A stretch of DNA of 64,000 nucleotides from Candidatus Methanobinarius endosymbioticus. GTDB taxonomy: Archaea; Methanobacteriota; Methanobacteria; Methanobacteriales; Methanobacteriaceae. Positions 39,400-51,644 of this stretch are shown piece by piece. A program made the position numbers and the translations under genes. The notes under the pieces were generated by a model. It was not told where the DNA came from. It saw nothing but the letters and a program-made list of their open reading frames with translations, and searched no databases. Numbering within the stretch: position 1 is the first letter of the stretch; the number at the start of each line of letters is the position of its first letter. Location of the stretch: assembly GCA_003315655.1 (NCBI GenBank), contig NIZT01000003.1:47797-111796 (forward strand). Reading direction: 5' to 3'.

Positions 39400-40854
39400 A
39401 TGGATATTACTTATAGGGACGAACTTTGGGATATAATGGTAGGAAATGATGATGAAAAAGTCAGATTGCAGAATCTTGTTAAATCTTGTTTGTTAGAAAT
39501 TAATGAGATTAAAATGGAGCTCATGAATCTTGAAAAAGAGAAAAATCTCTTAGAAAATGATGAAAGAATTGAAAAATTAGAAAAAATTAAAAAAGAAAAA
39601 GAAAAAGAAGTTAGCGAACTTAAATTCAATCTTAAAAATTTAGAAGATTCTCTAAATGATAAATATAATGTAATTAAAAATCAAGAACTTAAAATTGAAG
39701 AGCTTGGTAATTTTAAAGATTCATTTGATGATATAAAAACAGCTCTTGAACAAGATTTAAAACAACATAATGATAAACTTAAATCTGCATTATCTGCTAT
39801 ATCAGAAAAGGATAAAAAAATTAAATCTTTAGTATCTGATATAGAATCATATAAAGAAAAAGTTAGTGATTTAGAAAATAATTTAGCTAGTAAGGATAAT
39901 CTTTTAAAACTCCAAAGAGAGATCGATGCTAAAGACAGTGAAATAAAAGCACTAAAAGATTCTTCTGTTGATAAATATGCTCTTAAATCTCTTAAAAAAG
40001 AAATCGAAGGAAAAGAAAAGAGAATAACCGAGTTAGAAGATGTTCAAACTTCTTTTGAAGAGGTTAAATCTTCTTTTGAAGATAAAATATCAGATAAAGA
40101 TAAAAGAATTAATGAATTGGAACAAATTCAAAATTCATTTGAAGATATTAGAAAATCTCTTGAAAAAGATATTGAAAAACATAGGGCTAAAGAGATTGAA
40201 GAAATTAATTCAAAACTTAAATCTGCACTTGATAAAGTCACTGAAAAAGATAGTGCGATTAAATCTTTAACAACAGAACTTGAAGAAAATAAACGTGAAA
40301 TATCAAGAATTAAAGATATAAACGTCTTCAAAACTGATTATGATGCTCTTAAAGAAGAAATTAAAGTAAAAGAAATGAAAATCCAAAGATTAGAAGAAAT
40401 AAAAGGATTGTTTTCTGATTTAGATAAATGTTATAAAAATGAAGGTTCTCAAGCTGGAAACATTGTTGATGATTCTAATACTTCTAAACCTATAATTTCT
40501 GCTAATAATAACAATAATAGTAATAATAAAGAGATTAAAAAACTTAAAAAAGATCTTAAATCTTGTAGAAGTGCAAATAAAGAGTTAGAATCTATAAAAG
40601 ATAATTATAGAAGACTCACTTCATCCCCCAAGAAAGATTTAACTTCTTTCCAATCTCAAATATATTACCTGATTCTAGATAAGCCAATGAATTTTCAAGA
40701 AATTCATAGCTATATCCGTAAAATAGCTTTTAAAGACATCTCTTATAAGAATATAATTAATATAATTAGAGGTTTAGAAAGAAAAGGATATTTAGAAATG
40801 GAAGATCCTAAAAATCCTCAAGATACTAATTGGATTAAAACAAAGAAAAAATAG
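39400..40854 (+). CDS. Long coiled-coil protein with C-terminal winged-helix domain
   Basis: 484 aa. Residues about 25-345 are almost continuous heptad repeats rich in Glu/Lys/Leu (for example EKDKKIKSLVSDIESYKEKV, DSEIKALKDSS), with recurring 'SFEDIKxxLEKDI' and 'KRINELEQIQNSF' blocks that indicate internal duplication. An Asn-rich break (NNNNNSNN, about 370) precedes a short second coil. The last about 80 residues (SFQSQIYYLILDKPMNFQEI then GLERKGYLEMED) look like a winged helix. No ATPase heads, so not an SMC protein. It may be a DNA-binding or structural protein. Function unknown; intact despite many A-runs. Confidence 0.8.
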   Translation: MDITYRDELWDIMVGNDDEKVRLQNLVKSCLLEINEIKMELMNLEKEKNLLENDERIEKLEKIKKEKEKEVSELKFNLKNLEDSLNDKYNVIKNQELKIEELGNFKDSFDDIKTALEQDLKQHNDKLKSALSAISEKDKKIKSLVSDIESYKEKVSDLENNLASKDNLLKLQREIDAKDSEIKALKDSSVDKYALKSLKKEIEGKEKRITELEDVQTSFEEVKSSFEDKISDKDKRINELEQIQNSFEDIRKSLEKDIEKHRAKEIEEINSKLKSALDKVTEKDSAIKSLTTELEENKREISRIKDINVFKTDYDALKEEIKVKEMKIQRLEEIKGLFSDLDKCYKNEGSQAGNIVDDSNTSKPIISANNNNNSNNKEIKKLKKDLKSCRSANKELESIKDNYRRLTSSPKKDLTSFQSQIYYLILDKPMNFQEIHSYIRKIAFKDISYKNIINIIRGLERKGYLEMEDPKNPQDTNWIKTKKK

Positions 40855-41092
40855 ATCAAAATAGATCCTTTTATTTTTATTTATTTTAATTATTTTTTTA
40901 TTTTTATTTTTCATATTAATTTCTAATATTTAACAATTTACAATATTTAAAAAATTTTTCTTTACATATTATTTTTTTTATACTATAACTAAATCATTTA
41001 ATTTAACTTAAATATTTTTATTTCAGTTTAATATTACTTTTTAAACTTGTACCAAGTTTAAATAATATATTAATTTAATATTATATTGACTT

Positions 41093-42040
41093 ATGATAAT
41101 TAAAAGATTTAAATCTAAAAATAAAAGAAACTTTGACCCATTAAATGATTTTTTGTTTTCTCAATATATGCTTATTTCAGGTTGTGAAAAACAATTAATG
41201 GGATTAATAAATGCCATTCTCAAAGAAAATAATGAAAAAATGATACAAGATATTGAAATTATTGATAATAAAATTATAGCTGGAAAAATTTCTAGTAAAA
41301 AGAACTGTATTCTTGATTTAAGATCAAAAGCTAATGATGGTTAGAGTAATAAATTTTGAAGTTCAGTTAAAGGATGATAATTTTTTTAAAAGAAAGAGTC
41401 AGTTATATATTTCAAGAAAATTTCCTAATTCTGTTGATAAAGGTGGACTTGAAGATTTAAACAGACACATTCTAATAAATATACTGAATTTTAAATATTG
41501 TGAGGATGAAAGAGTTAATCCAAAATTTAACATGTTAGATCCAACAGATATAAATTGTAAGTATAATGATTGTATAAAAATCATTAATATTAATTTAATT
41601 CCTTTTAGAAAGAAAAAAAGAACTGGATTTGAATAATGAATTAATTAGATGGTTAATATTTTTAGATAAAAAAGCCCCTGGAGTTAGTAAACATGGCAAT
41701 ATCGAAAGATTAAAACATAAAAACTGCAGAAGAAAAAATAGAAGAACTTCTCGCTAATGAACAATTATTACATGACATGCACATGCGTCAACAAGCCGAC
41801 TGAAAATATTAAGGAGAAATGGCAGCAGCCAAAGATAAACGCATGAAAAAAGGCAAAAAAGAGGGCAAAAGGAAGGCATGAAAGTGGGTTGTGTAAAAGG
41901 GAATTAAAGAGGGTATTAAGGAAGGTGAATATAATAAAACAATTGAAATAGCTAGAAATCTAAAATCTGATGATAATGATATTCAATATATAGCTAAAAT
42001 TACTGGCCTAAAAATAGAAGAAATAAAAAAATATAATATC
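41093..42040 (+). pseudogene. Rpn-family PD-(D/E)XK nuclease/transposase, frameshifted
   Basis: N-terminus FDPLNDFLFSQYMLISGCEK is the Rpn/PF12784 start (family: F-P-x-D-x-FF-K). Then a second frame gives VINFEVQLKDDNFFKRKSQ and YISRKF, the nuclease core with the E-x-Q motif. Later fragments in other frames have KTAEEKIEELLANEQLLHDM, Gly/Lys-rich repeats and KTIEIARNLKSDDNDIQYIA. At least four lesions. These proteins promote recombination or transposon-like spread; a second remnant lies at 27.4 kb. Confidence 0.55.
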
Positions 42041-42060
42041 TATTATAATTCTATTCGTTA

Positions 42061-42702
42061 TTATAATTCTTGTTTAACAAAAGCTCTAATATATGAAGTT
42101 TCAGTATCTATATTTAGTGGGATAAAATAAGAATAATATGTATTTTTCAGTAATTTGTCCATATTTGTAAGGTTTTCTACAATCAAATGTCATTTTTAAG
42201 AAGCATTTTATGAATTTTGGTTTCACCTAGTTTATCTACTGAAGGAGTATCTATAGCTATTCTATAAATTTCATTTTCAATTAACATTTCAGCTAATTCT
42301 TTTGAAATACGGGGTTTTTAGTGAAATAATCCTGTTCTCCCCCGTTTGTACCATTTTGTGTTTAAAATAGATATCTTTTCTATTGAGTTTTCAATTTTAA
42401 GGTTTGTATTTTTATTATTAACTTCAATATCTTCTATTTTTATACTTCCGTCAACAATTTTTTTTGTTTTTATAATACTGGCTTTTCCTATCAATGTTTT
42501 TAAATTTAAATCTTTTATTTTTTTTCCATTATTAATATAATGAAAAGGCCCATCGATATGGTTCCTGTATGGGGATTTCCACTTATTTTGGATAAAAAAT
42601 AATCGTCATTTGTTTCGGTGATTTTTTTATAACAAACTCAGGATCTCCAGGATAAATTCCTAGGTTTTTGTTCAGTTCGTGACTTAAATCTATATATTTC
42701 AT
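42061..42702 (-). pseudogene. Cyclase/kynurenine formamidase-like protein, frameshifted
   Basis: MKYIDLSHELNKNLGIYPGD is the typical PF04199 start. The metal site HTGTHIDGPFHY can be read only by joining frames (about 42560-42590 has a lost base). It continues as INNGKKIKDLNLKTLIGKAS, WYKRGRTGLF, ISKELAEMLIENEIYRIAID, TPSVDKLGETKIH and YFIPLNIDTETSYIRAF. Several indels. The intact enzyme would be a metal-dependent hydrolase of about 210 aa. It converges tail-to-tail on the Rpn remnant. Confidence 0.55.
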
Positions 42703-42955
42703 TATAATATCTCGATTAATTATAAAATAATGTAATTGACATATAAAATAATTATTATAAATTTTTAATTTATATTTCTATAATTTTTCATGATATTTAT
42801 AATAATATATGTAATTATAACTATTATAATTAAAATTGATCTACTTTATTAAATTAATATATTAATTATTTTATTTATTATTAATTAAATGTTTATTTAA
42901 TCCTAATTTTTTAATTTTTTCATTTTTATAATTATATAATTAATTAATAGTAAAC

Positions 42956-42989
42956 TTTATATATAACCTCAAACCCATTTTATATTGTG
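42956..42989 (+). promoter_or_regulatory. Thermosome promoter 2, shared with the first thermosome gene
   Basis: TTTATATATAAC, then AAACC, then TTTTATATTGTG, the same order of blocks as at 20445-20480. The predicted leader is about 225 nt. The rest of the 42703-43211 gap is AT-rich, with AGGTGAT as the ribosome site. Confidence 0.5.
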
Positions 42990-43211
42990 AAATTTATTAA
43001 AGTTAATAGAAGTTAATAAATTTTAAATATTTCTAATATCTGTATATGCTCAAAATAATTATTCTTTTTTCAATATAAGTATTATTAGATCATTAATACT
43101 TAATTAGATATTGTAAATGAAATAATTGTTTTAATGAAGTAAATATACTATATTAAATGAGATTATATTGAATTTTAAAAAATTTTTAAAATAAATTATG
43201 AGGTGATTTTA

Positions 43212-44834
<1,623 letters not shown>

Positions 44835-44853
44835 TTTTTTTACATCTTTTTTC

Positions 44854-45062
44854 TTTTTTCTTTTTTTATTTTTAATTTTTGTTAGTTTTTTTTTTAAATT
44901 ATTTTTGTTATATTTTTATAAGGTTTTATAAAATTATTTTTTTGTTAATTATGGATTATTTATTTTTAATTAGCTTTTATATATTTATTTTAATTAATTA
45001 TCTATAAATATTTATAAATTTTAAAAAAAACTAACAAAAATTAAAAATAAAAAAAGAAAAAA
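44854..45062. repeat. 40-bp perfect inverted repeat between convergent thermosome and tRNA genes
   Basis: Arm 44854-44893 (T-rich, containing GTTAG after TTTTTAATTTTT) is the exact reverse complement of arm 45023-45062 (containing CTAAC). The 129-bp spacer is AT-rich and shows no gene. Each arm is T-rich in the direction of the gene that runs into it, so it may be the same terminator sequence placed in both orientations, or part of one long hairpin. Confidence 0.7.
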
Positions 45063-45134
45063 ATTATTATCAAAATAAGTAGTAAATATTAATAGCTAGT
45101 TTAAAAAAGAAAAATTAGAACTTAATAAAAAAAG

Positions 45135-45208
45135 TGCGGCTGCCGGGATTTGAACCCGGGCTGTAGGCTTGGAAGGCCCAAGTACTAACCAGACTATACT
45201 ACAGCCGC
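45135..45208 (-). tRNA. tRNA-Gly (UCC)
   Basis: Cloverleaf read on the minus strand: acceptor GCGGCTG pairing with CAGCCGC, D-arm with GGTTAG, anticodon loop CTTCCAA (anticodon TCC), T-arm CCCGGGTTCAAATCCCGG. Discriminator A, no encoded CCA. A run of T follows on the minus strand (45128-45134) as terminator. 2 nt from the next tRNA, so the two are one transcript. Confidence 0.95.
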
Positions 45209-45210
45209 GA

Positions 45211-45284
45211 TGCGGCGTCCGGGATTTGAACCCGGGTCACTGACGTGGCAGGCCAGAGTCTTAACCAGACTGGACTAACACCGC
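45211..45284 (-). tRNA. tRNA-Gly (GCC)
   Basis: Acceptor GCGGTGT with ACGCCGC (one G-U), D-loop with GGTTAAG, anticodon loop CTGCCAC (anticodon GCC), T-arm CCCGGGTTCAAATCCCGG. Discriminator A, no CCA. First of the tandem Gly pair; TATA box TTTTATATATG lies about 60 nt upstream on the minus strand (45339-45349 region). Confidence 0.95.
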
Positions 45285-45991
45285 AATAGCATTTAATCTA
45301 CATAAAATACAATACAACTATACATTATTTGTTATCATATATAAAATTTTGCATTTCATTTCTTAGATTTCTATTTATTTTCTCTGATTTTTAATTGATT
45401 TAATATAAGTTCTTTAATTTTTTTTAATTTTAACATTTTTAATTTTATTTTTTCACTAATGTTATATTTTTATTTTTTATTTACAAGTTTATCAGTTTCT
45501 TTTCTATTTATTTAATTTTTAGAAAATTTTTCATTATTTGTGATAATGTAGTAATTTGTTGATTAAATATTTAGTAATCTATTTAATTGAAAAATTGTTT
45601 TTTTATATTGTCTATATTGAAATCCATTATTTTGATTCATTATAGGAAACCTTAATATATTATAAAAACAAATAATATGTTATTAGATGATATTAACAAA
45701 TATAATTAATCTAAAATTAATTTTAGTCTTTCAATAATTTAATCTTTATATAGTTTAGGTCTTTTTTAGGGGGTGATTTTGATCTTCTTTTCTAAAGTCT
45801 ATATTCTATAAGGATTTATTCTTTTTAAGAAAACAACATTCTTAATAATTTTAGTTATTTTAAAAATTATATATGAAATTATAATATTATTATAATAAGT
45901 TTAATAGATTCTGAAATCTATTTTATTAAATGACTGAGATGAATTAATAATAAATTAATAATAATTAAAACAATAATTATGGTGTGATTTT
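45285..45991. other. Long gap with tRNA promoter and HMG-CoA synthase leader
   Basis: Left part: minus-strand tRNA promoter. Right part: plus-strand TTTATATA (45745-45752), then GGGGGTGAT (45769-45777) followed by TTG and ten codons (MIFFSKVYIL) to a stop at 45811. If transcription starts near 45773 the HMG-CoA synthase mRNA has a leader of about 220 nt with this mini-ORF at its very 5' end. The rest is AT-rich. Confidence 0.4.
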
Positions 45992-47044
45992 ATGGCAGGA
46001 ATTATAGGATACGGAGCCTTTGTACCATCATATAGAATAAAAGTTGAAGAAATAGCTAAAGTGTGGGGAGATAATCCACAAGCAATATCAAATGGTCTTG
46101 TGGTTAATGAAAAATCTGTTCCTGCACCAGATGAAGATACAGCAACAATTTCTGTTGAAGCTGCTAGAAGTGCATTAACTAGAGCTCAAATAGATCCTCA
46201 AAATATTGGGGCTGTTTATGTAGGTTCTGAATCTCATCCTTACGCTGTTAAACCAACAGCAACTATTGTGGCAGAAGCTGTAATGGCTACTCCAACCATG
46301 ACTGCAGCTGACCTTGAATTTGCTTGTAAAGCAGGTACTGCTGGTATGCAAGCAGCTATTGGTTTAGTTGATTCTAAATTCATTGATTATGGTTTAACTA
46401 TTGGTGCAGATACCTCTCAAGGTGCTCCTGGGGATGTTCTTGAATATACTGCATCAGCTGGTGGAGCTGCTTTTATTATAGGAAAAGAAGGTGCTTCGAA
46501 TGGTTCAATAGCCGATTTTAGAGATCTTTATAGTTTTACTACTGATACTCCTGATTTTTATAGGCGTGAAGGTGAACCTTATCCATCTCATGGTGGAAGA
46601 TTCACTGGAGAACCAGCATACTTTAAACATGTTTTAGGTGCTGCTAAAGGAATATTTGAAAAAACTGGAACCAGTGCAAAAGATTATGATTATGCAGTTT
46701 TCCATCAACCTAATGGTAAATTTTATTTAAAAGTTGGTAAACAATTAGGATTCAATAACGATCAAATCAAAGATGGTCTTTTAACTCCGGTAATTGGTAA
46801 TACTTATTCTGGAGCTAGTCCTTTAGGATTAGCTTCTATTCTTGATAAAGCTCAAGCTGGAGATGAAATTTTAGCAATTTCATATGGTTCAGGTTCTGGT
46901 AGTGATGCATTTGCTATGACAGTCACTGACAAAATTGATGAAAAAAGAGAATTAGCTCCTAAACTTGCTAATATGATTGAAAATAAAACTTACGTTGATT
47001 ATGCAATTTATGCCAAATATAAAGGTAAATTAAGAATGTCTTAA
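45992..47044 (+). CDS. Hydroxymethylglutaryl-CoA synthase (archaeal)
   Basis: Makes HMG-CoA for mevalonate and archaeal lipids. Catalytic Glu in [14 protein letters not shown], Cys in [17 protein letters not shown], His in [12 protein letters not shown]. 350 aa, the normal archaeal length. GGTGTGAT precedes the ATG. Followed 100 bp later by the thiolase with which it forms a channelled complex in methanogens. The third partner, a DUF35 acyl-CoA-binding protein often encoded next door, is not found here. Confidence 0.95.
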   Translation: MAGIIGYGAFVPSYRIKVEEIAKVWGDNPQAISNGLVVNEKSVPAPDEDTATISVEAARSALTRAQIDPQNIGAVYVGSESHPYAVKPTATIVAEAVMATPTMTAADLEFACKAGTAGMQAAIGLVDSKFIDYGLTIGADTSQGAPGDVLEYTASAGGAAFIIGKEGASNGSIADFRDLYSFTTDTPDFYRREGEPYPSHGGRFTGEPAYFKHVLGAAKGIFEKTGTSAKDYDYAVFHQPNGKFYLKVGKQLGFNNDQIKDGLLTPVIGNTYSGASPLGLASILDKAQAGDEILAISYGSGSGSDAFAMTVTDKIDEKRELAPKLANMIENKTYVDYAIYAKYKGKLRMS

Positions 47045-47144
47045 TTTATTTGATTAAAAATAAACATTTTTTAACAAAGTATATTTTTTAACAGAGTATA
47101 TAATATTAATATACTATATAAAGTTAATATGGAGATAAGATAAC

Positions 47145-48296
47145 ATGAGAGATGTTGCAATTATCGGTGCATCACAAACAAAATTTGGTGAATTATGGGA
47201 TGCATCATTTAGACAATTAATAGCTGAAGCAGGACTTCAAGCTATAGAAGATTCTAACATAGTAGGAAATGCTTTAGATGCTATGTTTGTTGGAAACATG
47301 ACTGCGGGTTTATTCATACAACAAGAACATATTGCGGCTCTTATAGCTGATCATACAGGTCTTAACCCTGTTGCTTCTACTCGTGTAGAGGCTGCATGTG
47401 CTTCTGGAGGACTTGCTCTTAGACAAGGGATAATGGCAGTTGCTTCTGGTTACAATGATATAGTTATTTCTGCAGGTGTAGAAAAAATGACTGATGTTGT
47501 AGATGCAACACCAGCCATTGCTACTGCATCTGATCAAGAATGGGAAGCTCAACAAGGGGTTACTTTCCCATCTCTTTATGCAATGATAGCTAAACGTCAT
47601 ATGTATGAATATGGAACAACTCGTGAACAATTAGCTGAATTTTCAGTGATTAATCACAAAAATGCTTCAAAAAATCCTAGGGCTCAATATCCATTTGAAA
47701 TTAGTGTTGATAAAGTTTTAAATTCTACAATGGTAGCAAATCCTTTAACTCTTCTTGACTGTTCACCTGTAACAGATGGTGCAGCAGCAATAGTTTTGTG
47801 TCCTGCAGAAGACGCAAAAAAATACACAGATACTCCTATTTATGTAAAAGCTTCTGCTCAAGCTTCTGATACAATAACATTACATGATAGAAAAGATATT
47901 ACAACTATTGGATCTACTAAAGTAGCATCTAAAAAAGCTTATGATATGGCTGGTGTAACTACTAAAGATATTGATGCTGTTGAAGTTCATGATTGTTTCT
48001 CAATTAATGGTATTTTAGCTATTGAAGATTTGGGATTTGTTGAAAAAGGACAAGGTGGGCCTGCTGTTGAAGAAGGAATAACTCAAATTGATGGCGAAAT
48101 TCCAGTGAATCCATCTGGAGGACTTAAAGCAAGAGGTCATCCATTGGGTGCGACAGGTATTGCTCAAACAGCTGAAATTGTATGGCAATTAAGAGGAGAC
48201 GCAGGTAAGCGTCAAATTCACGGGGCAGAAATCGGTATGACTCATAATATTGGTGGTACTGGTGGAACAGCTGCAGTTCATATATTATCTAGATAA
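47145..48296 (+). CDS. Acetyl-CoA C-acetyltransferase (thiolase, archaeal SCP2-like type)
   Basis: Condenses two acetyl-CoA to acetoacetyl-CoA. Nucleophile Cys in [15 protein letters not shown], His in VEVHDCFSI, His in [12 protein letters not shown], and the C-terminal [12 protein letters not shown], where bacterial thiolases have CxG, as in the SCP-x-like archaeal enzymes. 383 aa, intact. GGAGAT upstream. Functionally paired with the HMG-CoA synthase just upstream. Confidence 0.95.
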   Translation: MRDVAIIGASQTKFGELWDASFRQLIAEAGLQAIEDSNIVGNALDAMFVGNMTAGLFIQQEHIAALIADHTGLNPVASTRVEAACASGGLALRQGIMAVASGYNDIVISAGVEKMTDVVDATPAIATASDQEWEAQQGVTFPSLYAMIAKRHMYEYGTTREQLAEFSVINHKNASKNPRAQYPFEISVDKVLNSTMVANPLTLLDCSPVTDGAAAIVLCPAEDAKKYTDTPIYVKASAQASDTITLHDRKDITTIGSTKVASKKAYDMAGVTTKDIDAVEVHDCFSINGILAIEDLGFVEKGQGGPAVEEGITQIDGEIPVNPSGGLKARGHPLGATGIAQTAEIVWQLRGDAGKRQIHGAEIGMTHNIGGTGGTAAVHILSR

Positions 48297-48669
48297 TTAT
48301 CTAGATTTTACTTTTCATTAATTTATACTTTTTAATTTTTTTCTATATTGTTTTTAATATTTCCTTTTAAAATTATTCATTTTTAGTCAATTTCTTAAAT
48401 ATTATTTTTTCATGATTTATAAATTATCTAATCTAATGATTATTATTTAAAATTGTTATTTTTTATAGAAAATTAATTTTGAAGAAATTCATTTAATTTT
48501 TTTGTTTATATTTAACTTATTTTGATAATTGAAATTTTAGATCTGAATTTGCTTCTATCTTAATATAATAATTTAATTGTTTAGAATAATTAAAAAATAT
48601 AATTATTTAATTTTAGACAAAAATAAGTATTTTTTAGGTAAAACTAATTATTTTTTAAAAATAAAAATA

Positions 48670-48822
48670 ATGAAAGGGGATAAATAATCTACTTCTTATG
48701 AAATCAATTTTTATAGTCATTTTTTGAATTTAACAGGAGTTTTTATTATTCCCTCAATTAATTTATACTATTATTGGATACTTTTTTTATCTTTGGGCTA
48801 TTTTATAATAGTTTTACAATAA
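48670..48822 (+). pseudogene. Small membrane-protein remnant
   Basis: ATG AAA GGG GAT AAA is followed by a TAA, then the same frame stays open for 44 codons: STSYEINFYSHFLNLTG, IIPSINLYYYW and a hydrophobic helix ending FIIVLQ. It looks like the end of a membrane protein with an in-frame stop. No family recognised; could be chance in T-rich DNA. The left part of the gap (48297-48669) shows nothing but A/T. Confidence 0.2.
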
Positions 48823-48927
48823 ACTATTAATAAATAAATTATTAATAATATAAATAGTATTATAAATGGTATTGAATAATTTGATAAATACTTATTTTTA
48901 ATTTAACATTACTAATTTTCAAATTAA

Positions 48928-50526
48928 TTAATTTTTATTAATTAAATCATCAATAAAAACCATATCCAGATTTTTTTCAACTATTTCAGCTAATCTATCA
49001 ATTGAATAGTCCTGTTTTGTTTCATAAAGATCTAATCCAGATTGTTCTTTTAATTCTTTATTTCTTCTTATGTAATTTAAAAATTCTCTTCTGAAATTAT
49101 AATTATGGAAGATTTCATGGAAATAGTTACCAAAGACAGTTCCTCTTTTTGCTCCATCATATAATTGGTCTTTCGATGTTTCTTTTTGATTTCCTATTCC
49201 TTTATTTATTTTTAATAAAGGTTCTTCATCATTTAGTATCGTGATTCCTTCATGAATTTCATAACCTGATACTATTTCTCCAGTAATTGATGAAAAAATA
49301 TTAAGGATATATTCACATCATTGTTTTTCATTGAAGATTCAGCATGATTTGGTATAATAGCTTCACTTTGCTCAACAATTTTATCTTCTGAAGAATTATT
49401 TTTGAAATATGTTTCTATATTTAATAGTCCAAGACCATCAACTGAGCCTTCAGATGATTCTTTTTTATCTTCATCATATATTTTTTTACCAAGGAGTTGA
49501 TATCCTCCACATAATCCTACAATTGGAATATTTGGGTTATTATTAGCTATTTCTCTTATTTGATTAGCTAATCCGGAATTCTCAATAGATATCATAGCTT
49601 CAGTCGTGTTTCTAATTCCAGGTAATATGATGGCATCTAGAGTTGTATTTCCGTTTTCATCTACTATATTCTCATTTATATCAATAAGTTTCAATCCTAC
49701 ATCTTTTTCAAATTCAAATGGATCTATATCTGTAAAATTAGCTATTTTAGGAAGGTGCATAACTCCTATTGCTATATCTTTATTTGAATCAAATTTGTGT
49801 TCAAATAAAGATGTAGAATCTTCTTCAGGAAGATGAAGATCATGATCACATGGAAGAACTCCAAGAATCGGGGCATCAATTATTTTTTCTATTTTTTCTA
49901 TTCCTGGCATTAATATATCTAAATTTCCACTGAATTTATTTATGATCACTGCTTTTAGTCTAGATCTATCATAATCATCAAGAAGAGAAAAAGTCCCAGC
50001 TATTGATGCAAACACTCCTCATTTATCAATATCGCCGACTAATAAAACATCACCATCTACCATATCGGCTATTTCCATATTAACTAAATCTTCTTCGCGC
50101 ATGTTTATTTCAGCTGGATATCCTGCTCCTTCGATAATAATGTCATACTCTTTTTCAAGTTTCTCCAATGATTCTCTTATTGCAGATATGATTGTTTCTC
50201 TGAATTTATGTTGATAATCATGAAAATTCATATCTGCAATTGCCTTACCTTGTATAATTACTTGTGATGTGAAATTTCCCTTTGGTTTAAGGAGGACTGG
50301 GTTCATGTGTATACTAGGTTCAATATCTGCAGCTTTTCCTTGAAGAACTTGAGCAATAGATATTTCTCCATTTTCTTTTATAGTATAAGAATTAAGAGAC
50401 ATGTTTTGTGATTTAAATGGAGCCACTTTATAACCTCTTCTAGAATATATTCTACAAAGAGCAGCAACCGTAACGTTTTTTCCTGCGTTTGATGAAGTTC
50501 CTTGAAACCATGATACATTTTGCCAT
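48928..50526 (-). pseudogene. cobQ: Cobyric acid synthase, broken by three lesions
   Basis: Amidates adenosylcobyrinic acid during cobamide synthesis. N-terminus MAKCIM breaks in frame where an extra T shifts it before QGTSSNAGKNVTVAALC. The main frame then has YKVAPFKSQNMSLNSY, IIEGAGYPAEINM and VGDIDK, followed by a TGA at 50016-50018 replacing the Gly codon of DIDKGG, then GVFASIAGTFSLL. The glutaminase domain (VGLCGGYQLLGKKI) shifts again at about 49290; the rest reads SGYEIHEGITILND, FGNYFHEIFHNYNFR. One substitution and two indels. Otherwise full length (about 532 aa). Confidence 0.75.
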
Positions 50527-51644
50527 TTTTATTTACCTTCTGGATTATAATTATACTTTTAATGTATATTGTCTTTTTTATATTTTAATAATCTATACTA
50601 TTAAAATATTTATTGATTATTTTGTTTTTATTCAATGATGGATTTAATTTATCTAATTTCAAATAATTTTATCATAATTTTATCATAATTTTATCATAAT
50701 TTTGTATAGAATGTTTTATATTTTTATAAATTTTATTATTTTTAATATTTTAATATAATTTTTATATATTATAACTTTAGCTTTATAAATATTAAACTTT
50801 AATTGAAAATATCTTTAATTAAAAATTCATATTAATTAAAAATAATTTATAATTATTAAAATATATTTATTAAAATATACTTTAAATATAGATTTAAAAT
50901 GGGATAATAGTATTTGTATTTATATATTAATCATTTAATAAGCTTGATTATTTTTAATTGAATTAAATATTTTTTATTGGGTTAATAATTCTAATATTAA
51001 AAATCAATAAGAAATTTTACAAGATATTTATTTTAATTACTTTTATTTACTAAAATACAAACTTATATATATGTAGAATTACATATTGTAATTTAACATT
51101 ATATATTATCATACTATATTGGCATTTTATTAGAAAATCTGGGGATTTTTCTAATTTTCTCAGAGTTGTCTTATATTAATAATGATTAATTATTAACAAA
51201 AAGTTAATTATAGAATGATAATACAAAACATTTATAAAGAGAATTAATTAAATGAAATCATAAAATGAATGAAATATAAATAAAATAAATCTAAATCAAA
51301 CTAATTGGAGTAAATGTGAAAAATTAATACGAATCATTTAATATAAATTTGTTTCATTATTAAATTCACTAGAAATGTTTGGTAAATAATTCAAAAATAC
51401 ATTCAATAATGTTATAATATTTAATAATATTGTTGAAATAAACTACTATTAAAATTCTTAAGTAATAAAAAAATTTAAAAATTAATTGATCCTATAATTT
51501 AAGTATAAACTAAAATATAAATTAAAATATTTTATTAAATATAATTTAATAATTTAGATTTAATAAAAAAATTTAATTAAAAAAATAATAAAATAAATTT
51601 ACAATAAATAACTCAACTCTCCAATTAGGAAAGAGGCGATTAAA
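50527..51644. other. 1.1-kb AT-rich gap upstream of lonB
   Basis: Contains four 11-bp tandem repeats (TAATTTTATCA-like, 50665-50704), the TATA box ACTTATATATATG (about 51059-51071), and a hairpin TTAGAAAATC-TGGG-GATTTTTCTAA (51130-51154) about 45 nt beyond the expected start. If lonB is transcribed from here its leader is over 500 nt. No ORF is supported. Confidence 0.45.

Noticed and set aside
50665..50704. 11-bp tandem repeats as a CRISPR array
   Set aside because: Units are contiguous with no spacers and consist almost only of A/T. No CRISPR array or cas gene was found in the window.
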